64,000 nt of DNA from Streptomyces sp. Y2F8-2 (GCF_014905555.1 NZ_BNGS01000012.1:243397-307396), one strand, 5' to 3'; counted from the first letter of the stretch, positions 34,220 through 43,810 are shown. Numbers and translations are program-made. Notes: generated from the letters alone by a model not told the origin.

Positions 34220-36681
34220 GCGCTCCGCCCCCGACGGCCGTCGCCGTCCAGGCGCGGCTGCGCCGCAGGGTCACCGTACGGGGCGTGGTGCAGGGCGTGG
34301 GTTTCCGGCCGTACGTCCACGCCCTCGCCACCTCCCTCGGCCTGGCGGGACATGTCACGAACACCCCCGAGGGCGTCGTCGCGGAGGTCGAGGGGGCGCC
34401 CGCCGCCGTCGACCGGTTCTGCGACCGCATCGCCGAGGACGCCCCGCCGCTGGCCCGCGTCGAGCGCGTCGACCACCAGGACGTGCCGCCTGCGGGCGAC
34501 ACGGCGTTCACCATTCTCGCCTCCCGCACGGACGGCCCCGCGGGCACCCTGATCCCACCGGACACCGCCACCTGCGCCGCGTGCCTGCGGGAGCTGGCGG
34601 ACCCCGCCGACCGGCGCCACCGCCACCCCTTCATCACCTGCACGCACTGCGGCCCCCGGTTCACGATCGTCACGGGCGTGCCCTACGACCGGGCGGCGAC
34701 CACCATGGCCGGCTTCCCGATGTGCCCCGACTGCGCCCGTGAGTACGCCGATCCCGTCGACCGCCGCTTCCACGCGCAGCCGGTCGCCTGCCCCGCCTGC
34801 GGGCCACGCCTGCGGCTGCTCCTCCGCCCCCGGGACGGCGACGGCCCGCCGCGACCGGTCACGGACACCGACCCGGTCACCGGGGCGCGCCGGCTGCTGG
34901 CGTCCGGCGCGATCGTCGCCGTCAAGGGCGTGGGCGGCTACCACCTGGCCTGCGACGCCACCGACCCCGGCGCCGTCACCCGGCTGCGCAGCCGCAAGGC
35001 CCGCGGGGCCAAACCGTTCGCCCTGATGGCCCGGAACACGGACGACATCGCGCACCTGGTGCGGCTCACCGACGAGGAGCGGAGCCTGCTCACCGGCACC
35101 GTCCGCCCCATCGTGCTGCTGCGCCGCATGACGCCCGCGCGCGGAGTCCACCGGCCCGCCGACGCCGTCGCACCCGGCAGCCCCGACCTCGGCGTCATGC
35201 TGCCGTACACCCCCGTGCACCATCTGCTGCTCGGCCTGCCCGGCGACGCCGACGGCCCGCGACTGCTCGTCATGACGAGCGGCAACGTCTCCGGCGAGCC
35301 GATCGTCACCGACGACGAGGAGGCGCTCGAACGGCTGTCGCACCTGGCCGACGCCTGGCTCACCCACGACCGGCCCATCCATGTGCCGTGCGACGACTCG
35401 GTGGTGCGCGTGTGCGACGGCAGGCCGCTGATCGTGCGCCGGGCCCGGGGTTACGCACCCCTGCCGCTGACCCTTCCGGTTCCCGTGCGTCCGGCCCTCG
35501 CCGTCGGCGGCGACCTGAAGAACGTCTGCTGCCTCGGCGAGGGCCGCCGGGCCTGGCTGTCCGCCCACGTCGGCGACATGGACGACCTCGCCACCCAGCA
35601 CGCCTTCGAACGTGCTGTCGCCCAACTGGAGTCGATCACCCCCGTCCGGCCCCGGCTGCTTGCCGCCGACCGGCATCCCGCCTACCGATCCGCCCGGTGG
35701 GCCGCCCGCAACGCGGCGGGCCGCCCCGTCGCCCGCGTCCAGCACCACCACGCCCACGTCGCCGCCACGATGGCCGAACATGGACTCGACGGCAGCAGGC
35801 CGGTGCTCGGCGTGGCCTTCGACGGCACCGGCTACGGCGACGACGGGGCGGTGTGGGGCGGGGAGTTCCTGCTCGCGGACTACGACGGTTTCACCCGACT
35901 CGGCCATCTCGCCTATGTGCCGCTGCCCGGCGGCGACGCCGCGGTGCACCGGCCGTACCGCATGGCGCTCGCGCATCTGCGCGCCGCCGGCCTCGGCTGG
36001 TCCGTGGATCTGCCCTGCGTGGCCGCCTGCCCGCCCGACGAACGCCTGGTGCTGGCACGGCAGTTGGAGCGGAACCTGAACTGCGTTCCCACGTCCAGCA
36101 TGGGCCGGCTGTTCGACGCGGTGTCGTCCCTGGCCGGCGTCTGCCACCGGGCGGGATACGAGGCCCAGGCCGCGGTCGAGCTGGAGGCCGCCGCGTTGCG
36201 GGCTCCGGCGGGGGACACCTCCGCGTACGCGTTCGCCCTACGGGAGCCGGAGACGGACGGCGGCGCGGAGAGGATCGGCGGCGCGGAGAAGACCGGCGGC
36301 CCGGAGAGGATCGGCGGCGCGGAGAAGACCGGCGGCCCGGGGGTCGGCCCGCTGCGGGCCGACCCGGCGCCCGTCCTCGCCGCGATCGTCGACGACCTGC
36401 GCGCGGGCGCGGGACCGGACCTGATCGCGGCCCGTTTCCATCGGGCCGTCGCTGATCTCGTGCACCGCGTGTGCGCGCTCGGGCGGGAGCGGCACCAAGT
36501 GGACACGGTCGCCCTGACCGGCGGCGTGTTCCTCAACTCACCGCTCTCCTCGGCCTGCGCGCGGGCCCTTGGCGCGGACGGCTTCACGGTGCTGCGCCAC
36601 CACCTGGTCCCGCCGGGCGACGGCGGCCTGGCCCTCGGCCAGCTCGTCGTCGCCGCACGTGCCGGGGCGGCCCCCGGCTGA
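34216..36681 (+). CDS. hypF: Carbamoyltransferase HypF
   Basis: This 821-residue protein has an acylphosphatase domain (about 16-105, GVVQGVGFRPYV) and zinc-finger pairs CAACL, CTHCG, CPDCA and CPACG (about 115-200). The YrdC-like domain (about 210-395) has KARGAKPFALM and TSGNVSGEPIVTDDEEA. The Kae1-like domain (about 420-815) has HHHAHVAATMAEHGL and GVAFDGTGYGDDGAVWGGEF. It makes the thiocarbamate on HypE from carbamoyl phosphate and ATP. It is longer than usual (about 750-780) partly because of a repeat-encoded insert at residues 683-706. Start GTG 34216. Confidence 0.95.
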   Translation: MSAPPPTAVAVQARLRRRVTVRGVVQGVGFRPYVHALATSLGLAGHVTNTPEGVVAEVEGAPAAVDRFCDRIAEDAPPLARVERVDHQDVPPAGDTAFTILASRTDGPAGTLIPPDTATCAACLRELADPADRRHRHPFITCTHCGPRFTIVTGVPYDRAATTMAGFPMCPDCAREYADPVDRRFHAQPVACPACGPRLRLLLRPRDGDGPPRPVTDTDPVTGARRLLASGAIVAVKGVGGYHLACDATDPGAVTRLRSRKARGAKPFALMARNTDDIAHLVRLTDEERSLLTGTVRPIVLLRRMTPARGVHRPADAVAPGSPDLGVMLPYTPVHHLLLGLPGDADGPRLLVMTSGNVSGEPIVTDDEEALERLSHLADAWLTHDRPIHVPCDDSVVRVCDGRPLIVRRARGYAPLPLTLPVPVRPALAVGGDLKNVCCLGEGRRAWLSAHVGDMDDLATQHAFERAVAQLESITPVRPRLLAADRHPAYRSARWAARNAAGRPVARVQHHHAHVAATMAEHGLDGSRPVLGVAFDGTGYGDDGAVWGGEFLLADYDGFTRLGHLAYVPLPGGDAAVHRPYRMALAHLRAAGLGWSVDLPCVAACPPDERLVLARQLERNLNCVPTSSMGRLFDAVSSLAGVCHRAGYEAQAAVELEAAALRAPAGDTSAYAFALREPETDGGAERIGGAEKTGGPERIGGAEKTGGPGVGPLRADPAPVLAAIVDDLRAGAGPDLIAARFHRAVADLVHRVCALGRERHQVDTVALTGGVFLNSPLSSACARALGADGFTVLRHHLVPPGDGGLALGQLVVAARAGAAPG
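36262..36333 (+). repeat. Four 18-bp repeats inside hypF
   Basis: The units alternate GGCGCGGAGAGGATCGGC and GGCGCGGAGAAGACCGGC, then a variant with GGCCCG start. They cover 36262-36279, 36280-36297, 36298-36315 and 36316-36333. They encode the hexapeptides GAERIG, GAEKTG, GPERIG and GAEKTG in frame, followed by GPG. Confidence 0.95.
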
Positions 36682-36734
36682 CCGACCGCCCCGGCAGCGC
36701 CGGGCGACGCACCACCCACAGCGAGGAGAGGCCC

Positions 36735-37046
36735 ATGTGCCTGGCGGTACCCGGCAGAGTGCTGGACATCGAGGAACGTGACGGCACCCGGATGGCCACC
36801 GTCGACTTCGGCGGTGTGGTCAAGGAGGTGTGCCTGGAGTACCTGCCCGACCTCCAGGTCGGCGAGTACGCCATCGTCCACGTCGGCTTCGCCCTGCAGC
36901 GCCTGGACGAGGAGTCGGCGCGGCAGACGCTCGAGCTGTTCGCCGAACTCGGCATGCTGCAGGAGGAGTTCGGCGACCCCTGGGAAATGGCCGCGGAGGC
37001 GGGCGGGGTGCTGCCGCCCGCACGCGAGGAGGCGCGGAAGCAGTGA
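36735..37046 (+). CDS. hypC: Hydrogenase assembly chaperone HypC
   Basis: This 103-residue protein begins MCLAVPGRVLDIE, with the essential Cys2 and the family signature. It forms the Fe(CN)2CO scaffold with HypD. GAGGAGAG precedes the ATG. The extended Ala/Glu-rich C-terminus (PWEMAAEAGGVLPPAREEAR) is longer than in E. coli. The stop overlaps hypD GTG. Confidence 0.95.
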   Translation: MCLAVPGRVLDIEERDGTRMATVDFGGVVKEVCLEYLPDLQVGEYAIVHVGFALQRLDEESARQTLELFAELGMLQEEFGDPWEMAAEAGGVLPPAREEARKQ

Positions 37047-38167
37047 AGTACATCGACGAGTTCCAGGACCCGGATCTGGCACGCCGGCTCCTCGACGAGA
37101 TCCACGCCACGGTGACCAGGCCCTGGGCGCTGATGGAGGTCTGCGGCGGACAGACGCACAGCATCATCCGCCACGGCATCGACCAGCTGCTGCCCGACCA
37201 GGTCGAACTGATCCACGGGCCCGGCTGCCCCGTGTGCGTGACCCCGCTGGAGGTCATCGACAAGGCGCTGGAGATCGCCTCCCGACCCGAGGTGATCTTC
37301 TGCTCCTTCGGTGACATGCTCCGCGTGCCCGGGACCGGGCGGGACCTGTTCCAGGTGCGGGGTGAGGGCGGAGACGTACGGGTCGTCTACTCGCCTCTCG
37401 ACGCCCTCAGGATCGCCCAGCAGAACCCCGCCCGGCAGGTGGTGTTCTTCGGCATCGGCTTCGAGACGACCGCGCCCCCCAACGCGATGACGGTGTATCA
37501 GGCGCGCAAGCTCGGCATCCCGAACTTCAGCATGCTGGTCTCCCATGTGCGCGTGCCGCCCGCCATCGAGGCGATCATGCGGTCCCCGCAGTGCCGGGTG
37601 CAGGGCTTCCTGGCCGCGGGGCACGTGTGCAGCGTGATGGGGATCGACGAGTACCCGGAACTGGCCGAGCGCCACCGGGTCCCGATCGTGGTGACCGGGT
37701 TCGAACCCCTCGACATCCTGGAGGGCGTGCGCCGGACCGTGGCCCAGCTGGAGCGCGGCGAGCACACCGTCGACAACGCCTACGCGCGCGCGGTACGCCC
37801 CGAGGGCAACCCGGCCGCCAAGGCCATGCTGGAGGACGTCTTCGAGGTCACCGACCGCTCCTGGCGCGGCATCGGCGTGATCCCGGACAGCGGCTGGCGG
37901 CTGTCCGCCAAGTACCGCGACTACGACGCCGAGCACCGCTTCTCGGTCGAGGGCATCCGGACCGAGGAGCCGGCCGCGTGCCGCAGCGGCGAGGTCCTGC
38001 AGGGCCTGCTCAAGCCGCACGAGTGCGAGGCGTTCGGCACCGTGTGCACCCCGCGCACCCCGCTCGGCGCCACGATGGTCTCGAGCGAGGGCGCCTGCGC
38101 CGCGTACTACCTCTACCGGCGCCTGGACATCACCCCTGCGGCCCGGGAGGCGACCTCCGTTGTCTGA
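37043..38167 (+). CDS. hypD: Hydrogenase Fe-cofactor scaffold HypD
   Basis: This 374-residue protein has all HypD motifs: EVCGGQTHSI with catalytic Cys, HGPGCPVCVTP, FGIGFETTAP, and AAGHVCSVMG. The Cys-rich C-terminal segment CEAFGTVCTP to SSEGACAAYY contributes to the 4Fe-4S cluster. It carries the Fe(CN)2CO unit with HypC. GTG 37043 is coupled to hypC. Confidence 0.95.
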   Translation: MKYIDEFQDPDLARRLLDEIHATVTRPWALMEVCGGQTHSIIRHGIDQLLPDQVELIHGPGCPVCVTPLEVIDKALEIASRPEVIFCSFGDMLRVPGTGRDLFQVRGEGGDVRVVYSPLDALRIAQQNPARQVVFFGIGFETTAPPNAMTVYQARKLGIPNFSMLVSHVRVPPAIEAIMRSPQCRVQGFLAAGHVCSVMGIDEYPELAERHRVPIVVTGFEPLDILEGVRRTVAQLERGEHTVDNAYARAVRPEGNPAAKAMLEDVFEVTDRSWRGIGVIPDSGWRLSAKYRDYDAEHRFSVEGIRTEEPAACRSGEVLQGLLKPHECEAFGTVCTPRTPLGATMVSSEGACAAYYLYRRLDITPAAREATSVV

Positions 38168-39239
38168 CGCCATCGACGTCACCGCACCGCTTCCGGACCC
38201 GGCGGCCTGGACCTGCCCGGCCCCGCTGCGCGACCAGTCCCGCATCGTGATGGGCCACGGCGGGGGCGGCGCGCTGTCCGCGGAACTGGTCCAGAACGTG
38301 TTCGCGCCCGCGTTCGGGGGCGAGGTGCTGCACCGGCTCGGCGACGCCGCCGCCCTGTCGCTCGGCGGCCTGCGCCTGGCCTTCTCCACCGACTCCTTCG
38401 TGGTGCGGCCGCTGTTCTTCCCCGGCGGCAGCATCGGCGACCTCGCCGTCAACGGCACCGTGAACGACCTCGCCGTCAGCGGGGCCCGGGCGGCCTACCT
38501 CTCCTGCGGGTTCATCCTGGAGGAGGGCGTCGAGATCGACACGGTCACCCGGGTCGCCGACGCGCTGGGCGCGGCCGCGCGGGCGGCCGGGGTCGAGGTG
38601 GTGACGGGCGACACCAAGGTGGTGGAGGCCGGCCACGGCGACGGCATCTACATCAACACGGCCGGGATCGGGCTCATCCCGGCGGGTGTCGACCTTCGGC
38701 CGCAGCGGGTCGTCCCCGGTGACGTCGTGATCGTCAGCGGTGCGATCGGCGTGCACGGTGTGGCGATCATGAGTGTGCGGGAGGGGCTGGAGTTCGGCGT
38801 GGAGATCGTGAGTGACTGCGCGCCGCTCGGCGGACTGGTGGACGCCATGCTCGCCGTCACCCGGGACCTGCACATGCTGCGGGACCCCACGAGGGGCGGG
38901 CTGGCGGCCGCCCTGAACGAGGTCGCCGCCGCCGCGGGCGCCGGGGTCGTCATCGAGGAGCGCAAGGTCCCCGTCCCTCCCGCCGTCGCCAACGCCTGTG
39001 CCGTGCTGGGTCTGGACCCGATGTACGTCGCCAACGAGGGCAAGCTGGTGGCGTTCGTGCCCCGCCAGCACGCCGACGCGGTGGTGGACGCGATGCGGGC
39101 GCATCCGCGCGGTGCCGAGGCCGCGATCATCGGCGAGGTGGTCCGGGACCATCCCGGCATGGTGGTGGCCCGTACCGGGCTGGGTGGCACGCGGGTGGTG
39201 GACATGCCACTCGGGGAGCAACTGCCCCGGATCTGCTGA
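38160..39239 (+). CDS. hypE: Hydrogenase carbamoyl dehydratase HypE
   Basis: This 359-residue PurM-like ATPase has MGHGGGGALSAELVQNVF near the N-terminus, FSTDSFVVRPLFFPGG and GTVNDLAVSGA. The C-terminus ends GEQLPRIC, exposing the terminal Cys that is carbamoylated and dehydrated to thiocyanate. The best start is TTG 38160, 8 bp inside hypD, with GGGAGG 9 nt upstream. Last gene of the operon, followed by a strong terminator. Confidence 0.95.
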   Translation: MSDAIDVTAPLPDPAAWTCPAPLRDQSRIVMGHGGGGALSAELVQNVFAPAFGGEVLHRLGDAAALSLGGLRLAFSTDSFVVRPLFFPGGSIGDLAVNGTVNDLAVSGARAAYLSCGFILEEGVEIDTVTRVADALGAAARAAGVEVVTGDTKVVEAGHGDGIYINTAGIGLIPAGVDLRPQRVVPGDVVIVSGAIGVHGVAIMSVREGLEFGVEIVSDCAPLGGLVDAMLAVTRDLHMLRDPTRGGLAAALNEVAAAAGAGVVIEERKVPVPPAVANACAVLGLDPMYVANEGKLVAFVPRQHADAVVDAMRAHPRGAEAAIIGEVVRDHPGMVVARTGLGGTRVVDMPLGEQLPRIC

Positions 39240-39277
39240 CCGTAGGGCACCGAGGGGATCCACCCGATGGTGGACGG

Positions 39278-39311
39278 GGACGCCGCCGGGTCCTGCGACC
39301 CGGCGGCGTCC
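39278..39311 (+). terminator. Strong terminator of the hyp operon
   Basis: GGACGCCGCCGGGTC (39278-39292) and GACCCGGCGGCGTCC (39297-39311) make a perfect 15-bp stem with a 4-nt loop. TTGTT follows. It lies 38 bp after the hypE stop. Confidence 0.9.
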
Positions 39312-39507
39312 TTGTTCCGGCCCTGATTCCCTCCCTTTCCGCGCCGGACGGCGATCGACAAGTGATTTCCGTAAGCACGGCAAGCGGTTTCAGCAATTCG
39401 GCGGAAGTTACTTGCGGTATGGGGTGGCAGAAGACGGCAAGGGCGAGCAAACGGCAGCAAGAGTCACGTTCCGGACATTCGAAAAGACCTTCGTTGAAGG
39501 TTTGAAC

Positions 39508-40123
39508 GTGACTCGAGATCCTTCCGTACTCGATGGTGTGACCAGGAATCCCGTTACCGTCACCGTCGCATATCAGGTGGTGCCGGGCCGCGAGGCCGAT
39601 TTCCACTCTTGGGGATGGTCCCTGCTGCGTGCGACCGCGCAGCAGCCTGGTTTTCTCGGTGGTGGGGTGCTCGTCGACGGAGAGGCGGACTGGTATGTGA
39701 TCTACCGCTTCGGGGGAGGACTCCGTCCGCGCCCGGGAGAACTCCTTCGTCCGGGCACAGCGGGCGGCCCGTGCCGAGGGACTCGCCCGGGAGACGGGAC
39801 GACGGAGTGTCCGTGGTTCCGGAGTCTGGTTCGACTCCCAGGAGCCGCGGAAGCCGACCCCACCCGCGCCGGGCCCGCCGGCGAAATGGAAGTTGTGGTT
39901 CGTGAATATGAGCGCGGTTTTCCCGCCCGTGCTCCTGTTCAATCTGACGGTGCTCCCCTATCTCGGCAGCCTCAATCCTCTCATCCGCACTCTGCTGCTG
40001 TGCCTGTGCGTGACGGCCCTCGTCACATGGATTCTGAGGCCACGGCTCCAGCATTTCTTCAAGAAATGGCTGTATCCGCCGCTCCAGGCGCTCCGTGGAC
40101 GGCACAAGCGGCGGACCGCTTGA
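39508..40123 (+). pseudogene. Frameshifted ABM-domain membrane-anchored protein
   Basis: GTG 39508 (GAAGG upstream) opens an antibiotic-biosynthesis-monooxygenase domain: PVTVTVAYQVVPGREADFHS, LLRATAQQPGF, WYVIYRFG. At the G5 run 39712-39716 the frame is lost. Removing one G restores FGEDSVRARENSFVRAQRAA, then WKLWFVNMSAVFPPVLLFN and a second hydrophobic segment, ending at 40121-40123. The intact form would be about 205 residues with two C-terminal helices. It is a true pseudogene, programmed slippage or sequencing error. It lies just before pabAB. Confidence 0.75.
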
Positions 40124-40154
40124 GGTCCGAGAACGACGCAAGGGAGGTGGGCGG

Positions 40155-42287
40155 GTGAAGACCCTGCTCATCGACAATCACGACTCGTACACGTACAACC
40201 TGTTCCAGCTGCTCTCCGAGGTCAACGGCGAGCAGCCGGTGGTGATCCTCAACGACACCCCCGCCGACGCCCTGCCGGACTTGGGGGAGTTCGACAACGT
40301 GGTGATCTCGCCGGGCCCCGGACACCCCGCCGACCCCCGGGACTTCGGCATCGCCGCCCGGATCGTCGCCGACTCCCGCGTCCCCGTGCTCGGGGTCTGC
40401 CTCGGCCACCAGGGCATCGCGGCGGGGGAGCGGGGCCGCATCGCGCCCGCACCGCAGCCCCGGCACGGGCACCTGTCGACCGTCCGGCACGACGCCCGGG
40501 ACCTGTTCCACGGACTGCCGCAGAACTTCACCGCCGTGCGCTACCACTCGCTGGCCGTCACCGAGCCGCTGCCGGACACCCTGGAGGCCACCGCCTGGGC
40601 CGAGGACGGCGTGGTGATGGGCCTCAGGCACCGCACCAGGCCGCTGTGGGGCGTGCAGTTCCACCCGGAGTCCGTGCTCACCGACTACGGCCACCGCATG
40701 CTCGTGAACTTCCGCAACCTCACCGCCGAGCGCGCCCGCAGACCCCGTACGAAGAACACCACCATTCCCCGTTCCGCGGCCGTCCCCCGCCCCCGCCGCA
40801 CCGCGCCACCCGCCCACCGGCTGCACTACCGCCGCCTGCCCGGCGCCGTCGACACCGAGGCCGCCTTCACCCGGATGTACGCCGACGCCCAGCGCGCGTT
40901 CTGGCTCGACAGCTCGCGCGTCGAACCGGGCCTCGCCCGCTTCTCGTTCTTCGGTGACGGCACCGGCCCCCTGACCGAGTTCGTGCGCTACGACGTCGAC
41001 GCCGGCGTGTGCGAGGTCGAACGGCCCGGCCGGCCCCCGCGCAAGGTGCGCGCGAGCGTCTTCGACTACCTCAAGCGGCAGCTCGCGACCCGCCGCGTCG
41101 ACGCCACCGGACTGCCCTTCGACTTCACCGGCGGCTACGTCGGCTACCTCGGCTACGAGGCGAAGGCCGACTGCGGCTCCGTGAACCGCCACCGGGCCCG
41201 GACCCCCGACGCCTGCTGGCTGTTCGCCGACCGCCTCATCGCGGTGGACCACGAGGAGGGCGCCACCTACGCGGTCTGCCTCGCCGAGGACACCCCGCAG
41301 GCCACGCGGGAGGCGACCGACTGGCTGGACGCCGTGACGGCCCAGCTCACCTTCGTCTCCGGACCGTCGGGGCAGGACACGGCGACCGAACCGCCGGGCG
41401 GCGAGCCAGGCCCCGACCCCACCGCCGCCGAGCCGTGGCTCGTCCGGGACCGCGCCACCTACCTCGCGGACATCGAGGCCTGCAAGGACGCGCTCCGGGC
41501 GGGCACCAGCTACGAGGTCTGCCTGACCGACGCCGTCCGGTTACCGGCACCGCGCGACCCGTACGCCTTCTACCGGGCGCTGCGCCGGGTCAATCCGGCC
41601 CCCTACGCGGCGTTCCTGCGGTTCGGCGACCTGGACGTGGCCGGCTCCTCGCCCGAGCGGTTCCTGCGGATCACCCCGGACGGCGTCGCGGAGGCCAGGC
41701 CCGTCAAGGGCACCGCCCCCCGCGGGAAGAACCCGGCGCAGGACGCACGGCTGCGGCACTCGCTGGCCGTGGACGACAAGACCCGCGCCGAGAACCTCGT
41801 GATCGTCGACCTGCTCCGCAACGACCTCGGCCGGGTCTGCGCGACCGGATCCGTACGGGTCACCCGGCTCATGGCCACCGAGACGTACGCCACCGTGCAC
41901 CAGCTGGTCTCGACCGTCGAGGGGCGGCTGAGCGAAGGCGCGGACGCCGTGGACTGTGTCCGTGCCTGCTTCCCGGGCGGCTCCATGACCGGCGCGCCCA
42001 AGCTGCGCACCATGGAGATCATCGACGGCCTGGAGACCGAGGCCCGCGGCGTGTACTCGGGCGCCCTCGGCTACTTCGGCTGCGGCGGTGGCGCCGACCT
42101 GAGCATCGTCATCCGCACTGCCGTCATCGCCGGCGACGAGCTGCACCTCGGCGCCGGCGGCGCGATCGTCCTCGGCTCCGACCCGGCCGACGAGTACGAC
42201 GAGATGCTGCTGAAGACCGCCGCCCCGATGCGCGCCTACCGGGAGCACACCGCCGCCCCGGCCACCGAGGAGGAGCCGGCCCGATGA
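40155..42287 (+). CDS. pabAB: Aminodeoxychorismate synthase, PabA-PabB fusion
   Basis: This 710-residue fusion has two domains. The glutamine amidotransferase (about 1-195) shows NHDSYTYNLFQ, catalytic GVCLGHQG and WGVQFHPES. The chorismate-binding domain (about 230-700) shows GTSYEVCLTD, GSSPERFLRI, VKGTAPRGKNP, FPGGSMTGAPKLRTM and GVYSGALGYF. The Lys of PVKGT, where anthranilate synthases have Ala (PIAGT), supports aminodeoxychorismate synthesis. GTG 40155 follows AGGGAGGT. Fused forms are typical of antibiotic pathways using p-aminobenzoate. Confidence 0.92.
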   Translation: MKTLLIDNHDSYTYNLFQLLSEVNGEQPVVILNDTPADALPDLGEFDNVVISPGPGHPADPRDFGIAARIVADSRVPVLGVCLGHQGIAAGERGRIAPAPQPRHGHLSTVRHDARDLFHGLPQNFTAVRYHSLAVTEPLPDTLEATAWAEDGVVMGLRHRTRPLWGVQFHPESVLTDYGHRMLVNFRNLTAERARRPRTKNTTIPRSAAVPRPRRTAPPAHRLHYRRLPGAVDTEAAFTRMYADAQRAFWLDSSRVEPGLARFSFFGDGTGPLTEFVRYDVDAGVCEVERPGRPPRKVRASVFDYLKRQLATRRVDATGLPFDFTGGYVGYLGYEAKADCGSVNRHRARTPDACWLFADRLIAVDHEEGATYAVCLAEDTPQATREATDWLDAVTAQLTFVSGPSGQDTATEPPGGEPGPDPTAAEPWLVRDRATYLADIEACKDALRAGTSYEVCLTDAVRLPAPRDPYAFYRALRRVNPAPYAAFLRFGDLDVAGSSPERFLRITPDGVAEARPVKGTAPRGKNPAQDARLRHSLAVDDKTRAENLVIVDLLRNDLGRVCATGSVRVTRLMATETYATVHQLVSTVEGRLSEGADAVDCVRACFPGGSMTGAPKLRTMEIIDGLETEARGVYSGALGYFGCGGGADLSIVIRTAVIAGDELHLGAGGAIVLGSDPADEYDEMLLKTAAPMRAYREHTAAPATEEEPAR

Positions 42288-43810
42288 CCACACCCCAGGC
42301 CACGCTGATTCCCGCCGACGCCCAGGCGCCCGGCAACCTCGCGGCCCAGCTCGCCGCGCTCGCCGAGCGACGCGCGTGGACCGACCGGCCCGCCTTCCAC
42401 CAGGGCCACCGCACCTGGACCCACGGCCAGGTGCACGACCTCGCGGCCCGCGCGGCCACCGTTCTCGCCGACCACGGGGTCGGCCCCGGCGACCGGGTGC
42501 TGCTCGCGCTGCCCGACTCCGTCGCCTGGGTGACGGCGTTCCTCGGCACCGCGCGACTCGGTGCCGTCGCGGTCCTGGTCAACCCGGAACTCACCCCGCC
42601 CGAACTGAAGTTCATGGCCGAGGACACCGAGGCCGTGCTGTGCGTGACCGGGCCGGGCCTCGACGACCGGTTCCCGCGCCGCGTCCGGCTCGGCGCCGAC
42701 CACCTCGTCGCGCTCACCCGGACCGCACCGCCCACGACCGCCGCCCACCAGGCCGACCGGCACACCCCGCTCTACATCCAGTACACCTCCGGAACCACCG
42801 GCCGCCCCAAGGGAGTCGTCCACGGCCACGGCGACCCCAAGGCGTACCACGACCTCATCGGCCGCCGGCTGCTGCGGATCACCCCCGACGACGTCACCCT
42901 GTCGGTGTCGAAGCTGTTCTTCGCCTACGGCTTCGGCAACGCCTTCGTCTTCCCGCTGTTCTCCGGCTCCTCGGCGGTCCTGGTGGACCGCCTCCCGAAC
43001 CCCGCCGCCGTGGACGAACTCGTCGTACGCCACCGGGTGACCCTGCTCTACTCCGTGCCCTCCCAGTACGCGGCTCTGGTCGCGGAGCGGGCGGACGGGC
43101 ACGAGGCGTGCTTCGCCTCCGTCCGGGCCGCCGTGTCGGCCGGGGAGGGGCTGCCCGCGGGTCTCGGCCGGCGCATCACCGATCTGCTCGGCGCCCCCGT
43201 CCTGGAGCAGATCGGCTCCAGCGAGGCCGGACACGCCTTCTGCGCCAACAGCTTCGACCACAACCACCCCGGTACCGTCGGCCGGCCCGTGCCGGGCTTC
43301 GAGGTGGAGGTGCGCGACCACGCCGGCCGCCCGCTGCCCGACGGCGAGGAGGGTGAACTGTGGGTGCGCGGGCCGACGGTCACGCCCGGCTACCTGGGCC
43401 GGCCCGAGGAGACCGCGCGCACCCTCGCCGGCGGCTGGCTGGCCACCAGGGACCGGGCGCGCCGCAACCCCGACGGCACCTTCACGCATCTCGGCCGCGC
43501 GGACGCCATGGAGATGGTCGGCGGCATCACCGTCTCCCCCTTGGAGGTGGAGGCACTGCTGCGCACGCACCCGGCGGTGAAGGAGGTCGCGGTCGCCGCC
43601 GTCACCGACCACCGGGGCGCGGGCCGGCTGCGCGCCTTCGTCGTGCCCGTCACCCCGATACCCGTCGGCCTGGAGGCCGACCTGATCTGCCTGGCCCGCG
43701 AGAACCTCGCCGCGTTCAAGGTGCCCCGCGGCGTCAGCTTCGTACCGTCGCTGCCCCGCACCCCCACCGGCAAGCTCCGCCGTCACCTGGTCCGCCGGGG
43801 AGCGTGGTGA
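42284..43810 (+). CDS. Aryl-CoA ligase (benzoate-CoA ligase type)
   Basis: This 508-residue ANL enzyme has P-loop YTSGTTGRPKGVVH, the A5 motif GSSEAGHAF, the A7-A8 region RDRARRNPDGTFTHLGRAD, and the A10 lysine in PRTPTGKLRRH. The benzoate-ligase-like signature SVSKLFFAYGFGN supports an aromatic acid substrate. It is coupled to pabAB (ATGA), so p-aminobenzoate or a related acid is the likely substrate, giving an aryl-CoA. Confidence 0.9.
   Translation: MTTPQATLIPADAQAPGNLAAQLAALAERRAWTDRPAFHQGHRTWTHGQVHDLAARAATVLADHGVGPGDRVLLALPDSVAWVTAFLGTARLGAVAVLVNPELTPPELKFMAEDTEAVLCVTGPGLDDRFPRRVRLGADHLVALTRTAPPTTAAHQADRHTPLYIQYTSGTTGRPKGVVHGHGDPKAYHDLIGRRLLRITPDDVTLSVSKLFFAYGFGNAFVFPLFSGSSAVLVDRLPNPAAVDELVVRHRVTLLYSVPSQYAALVAERADGHEACFASVRAAVSAGEGLPAGLGRRITDLLGAPVLEQIGSSEAGHAFCANSFDHNHPGTVGRPVPGFEVEVRDHAGRPLPDGEEGELWVRGPTVTPGYLGRPEETARTLAGGWLATRDRARRNPDGTFTHLGRADAMEMVGGITVSPLEVEALLRTHPAVKEVAVAAVTDHRGAGRLRAFVVPVTPIPVGLEADLICLARENLAAFKVPRGVSFVPSLPRTPTGKLRRHLVRRGAW

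Noticed and set aside
33856..36147. A 763-codon minus-strand open frame opposite hypB-hypF
   Set aside because: It is a shadow of the hyp genes caused by GC-rich third positions; no domain is visible, and the plus-strand genes are unmistakable.
40155..42287. Anthranilate synthase (TrpE-TrpG fusion)
   Set aside because: The PVKGT lysine and coupling to an aryl-CoA ligase and PabC remnant favour aminodeoxychorismate synthase.
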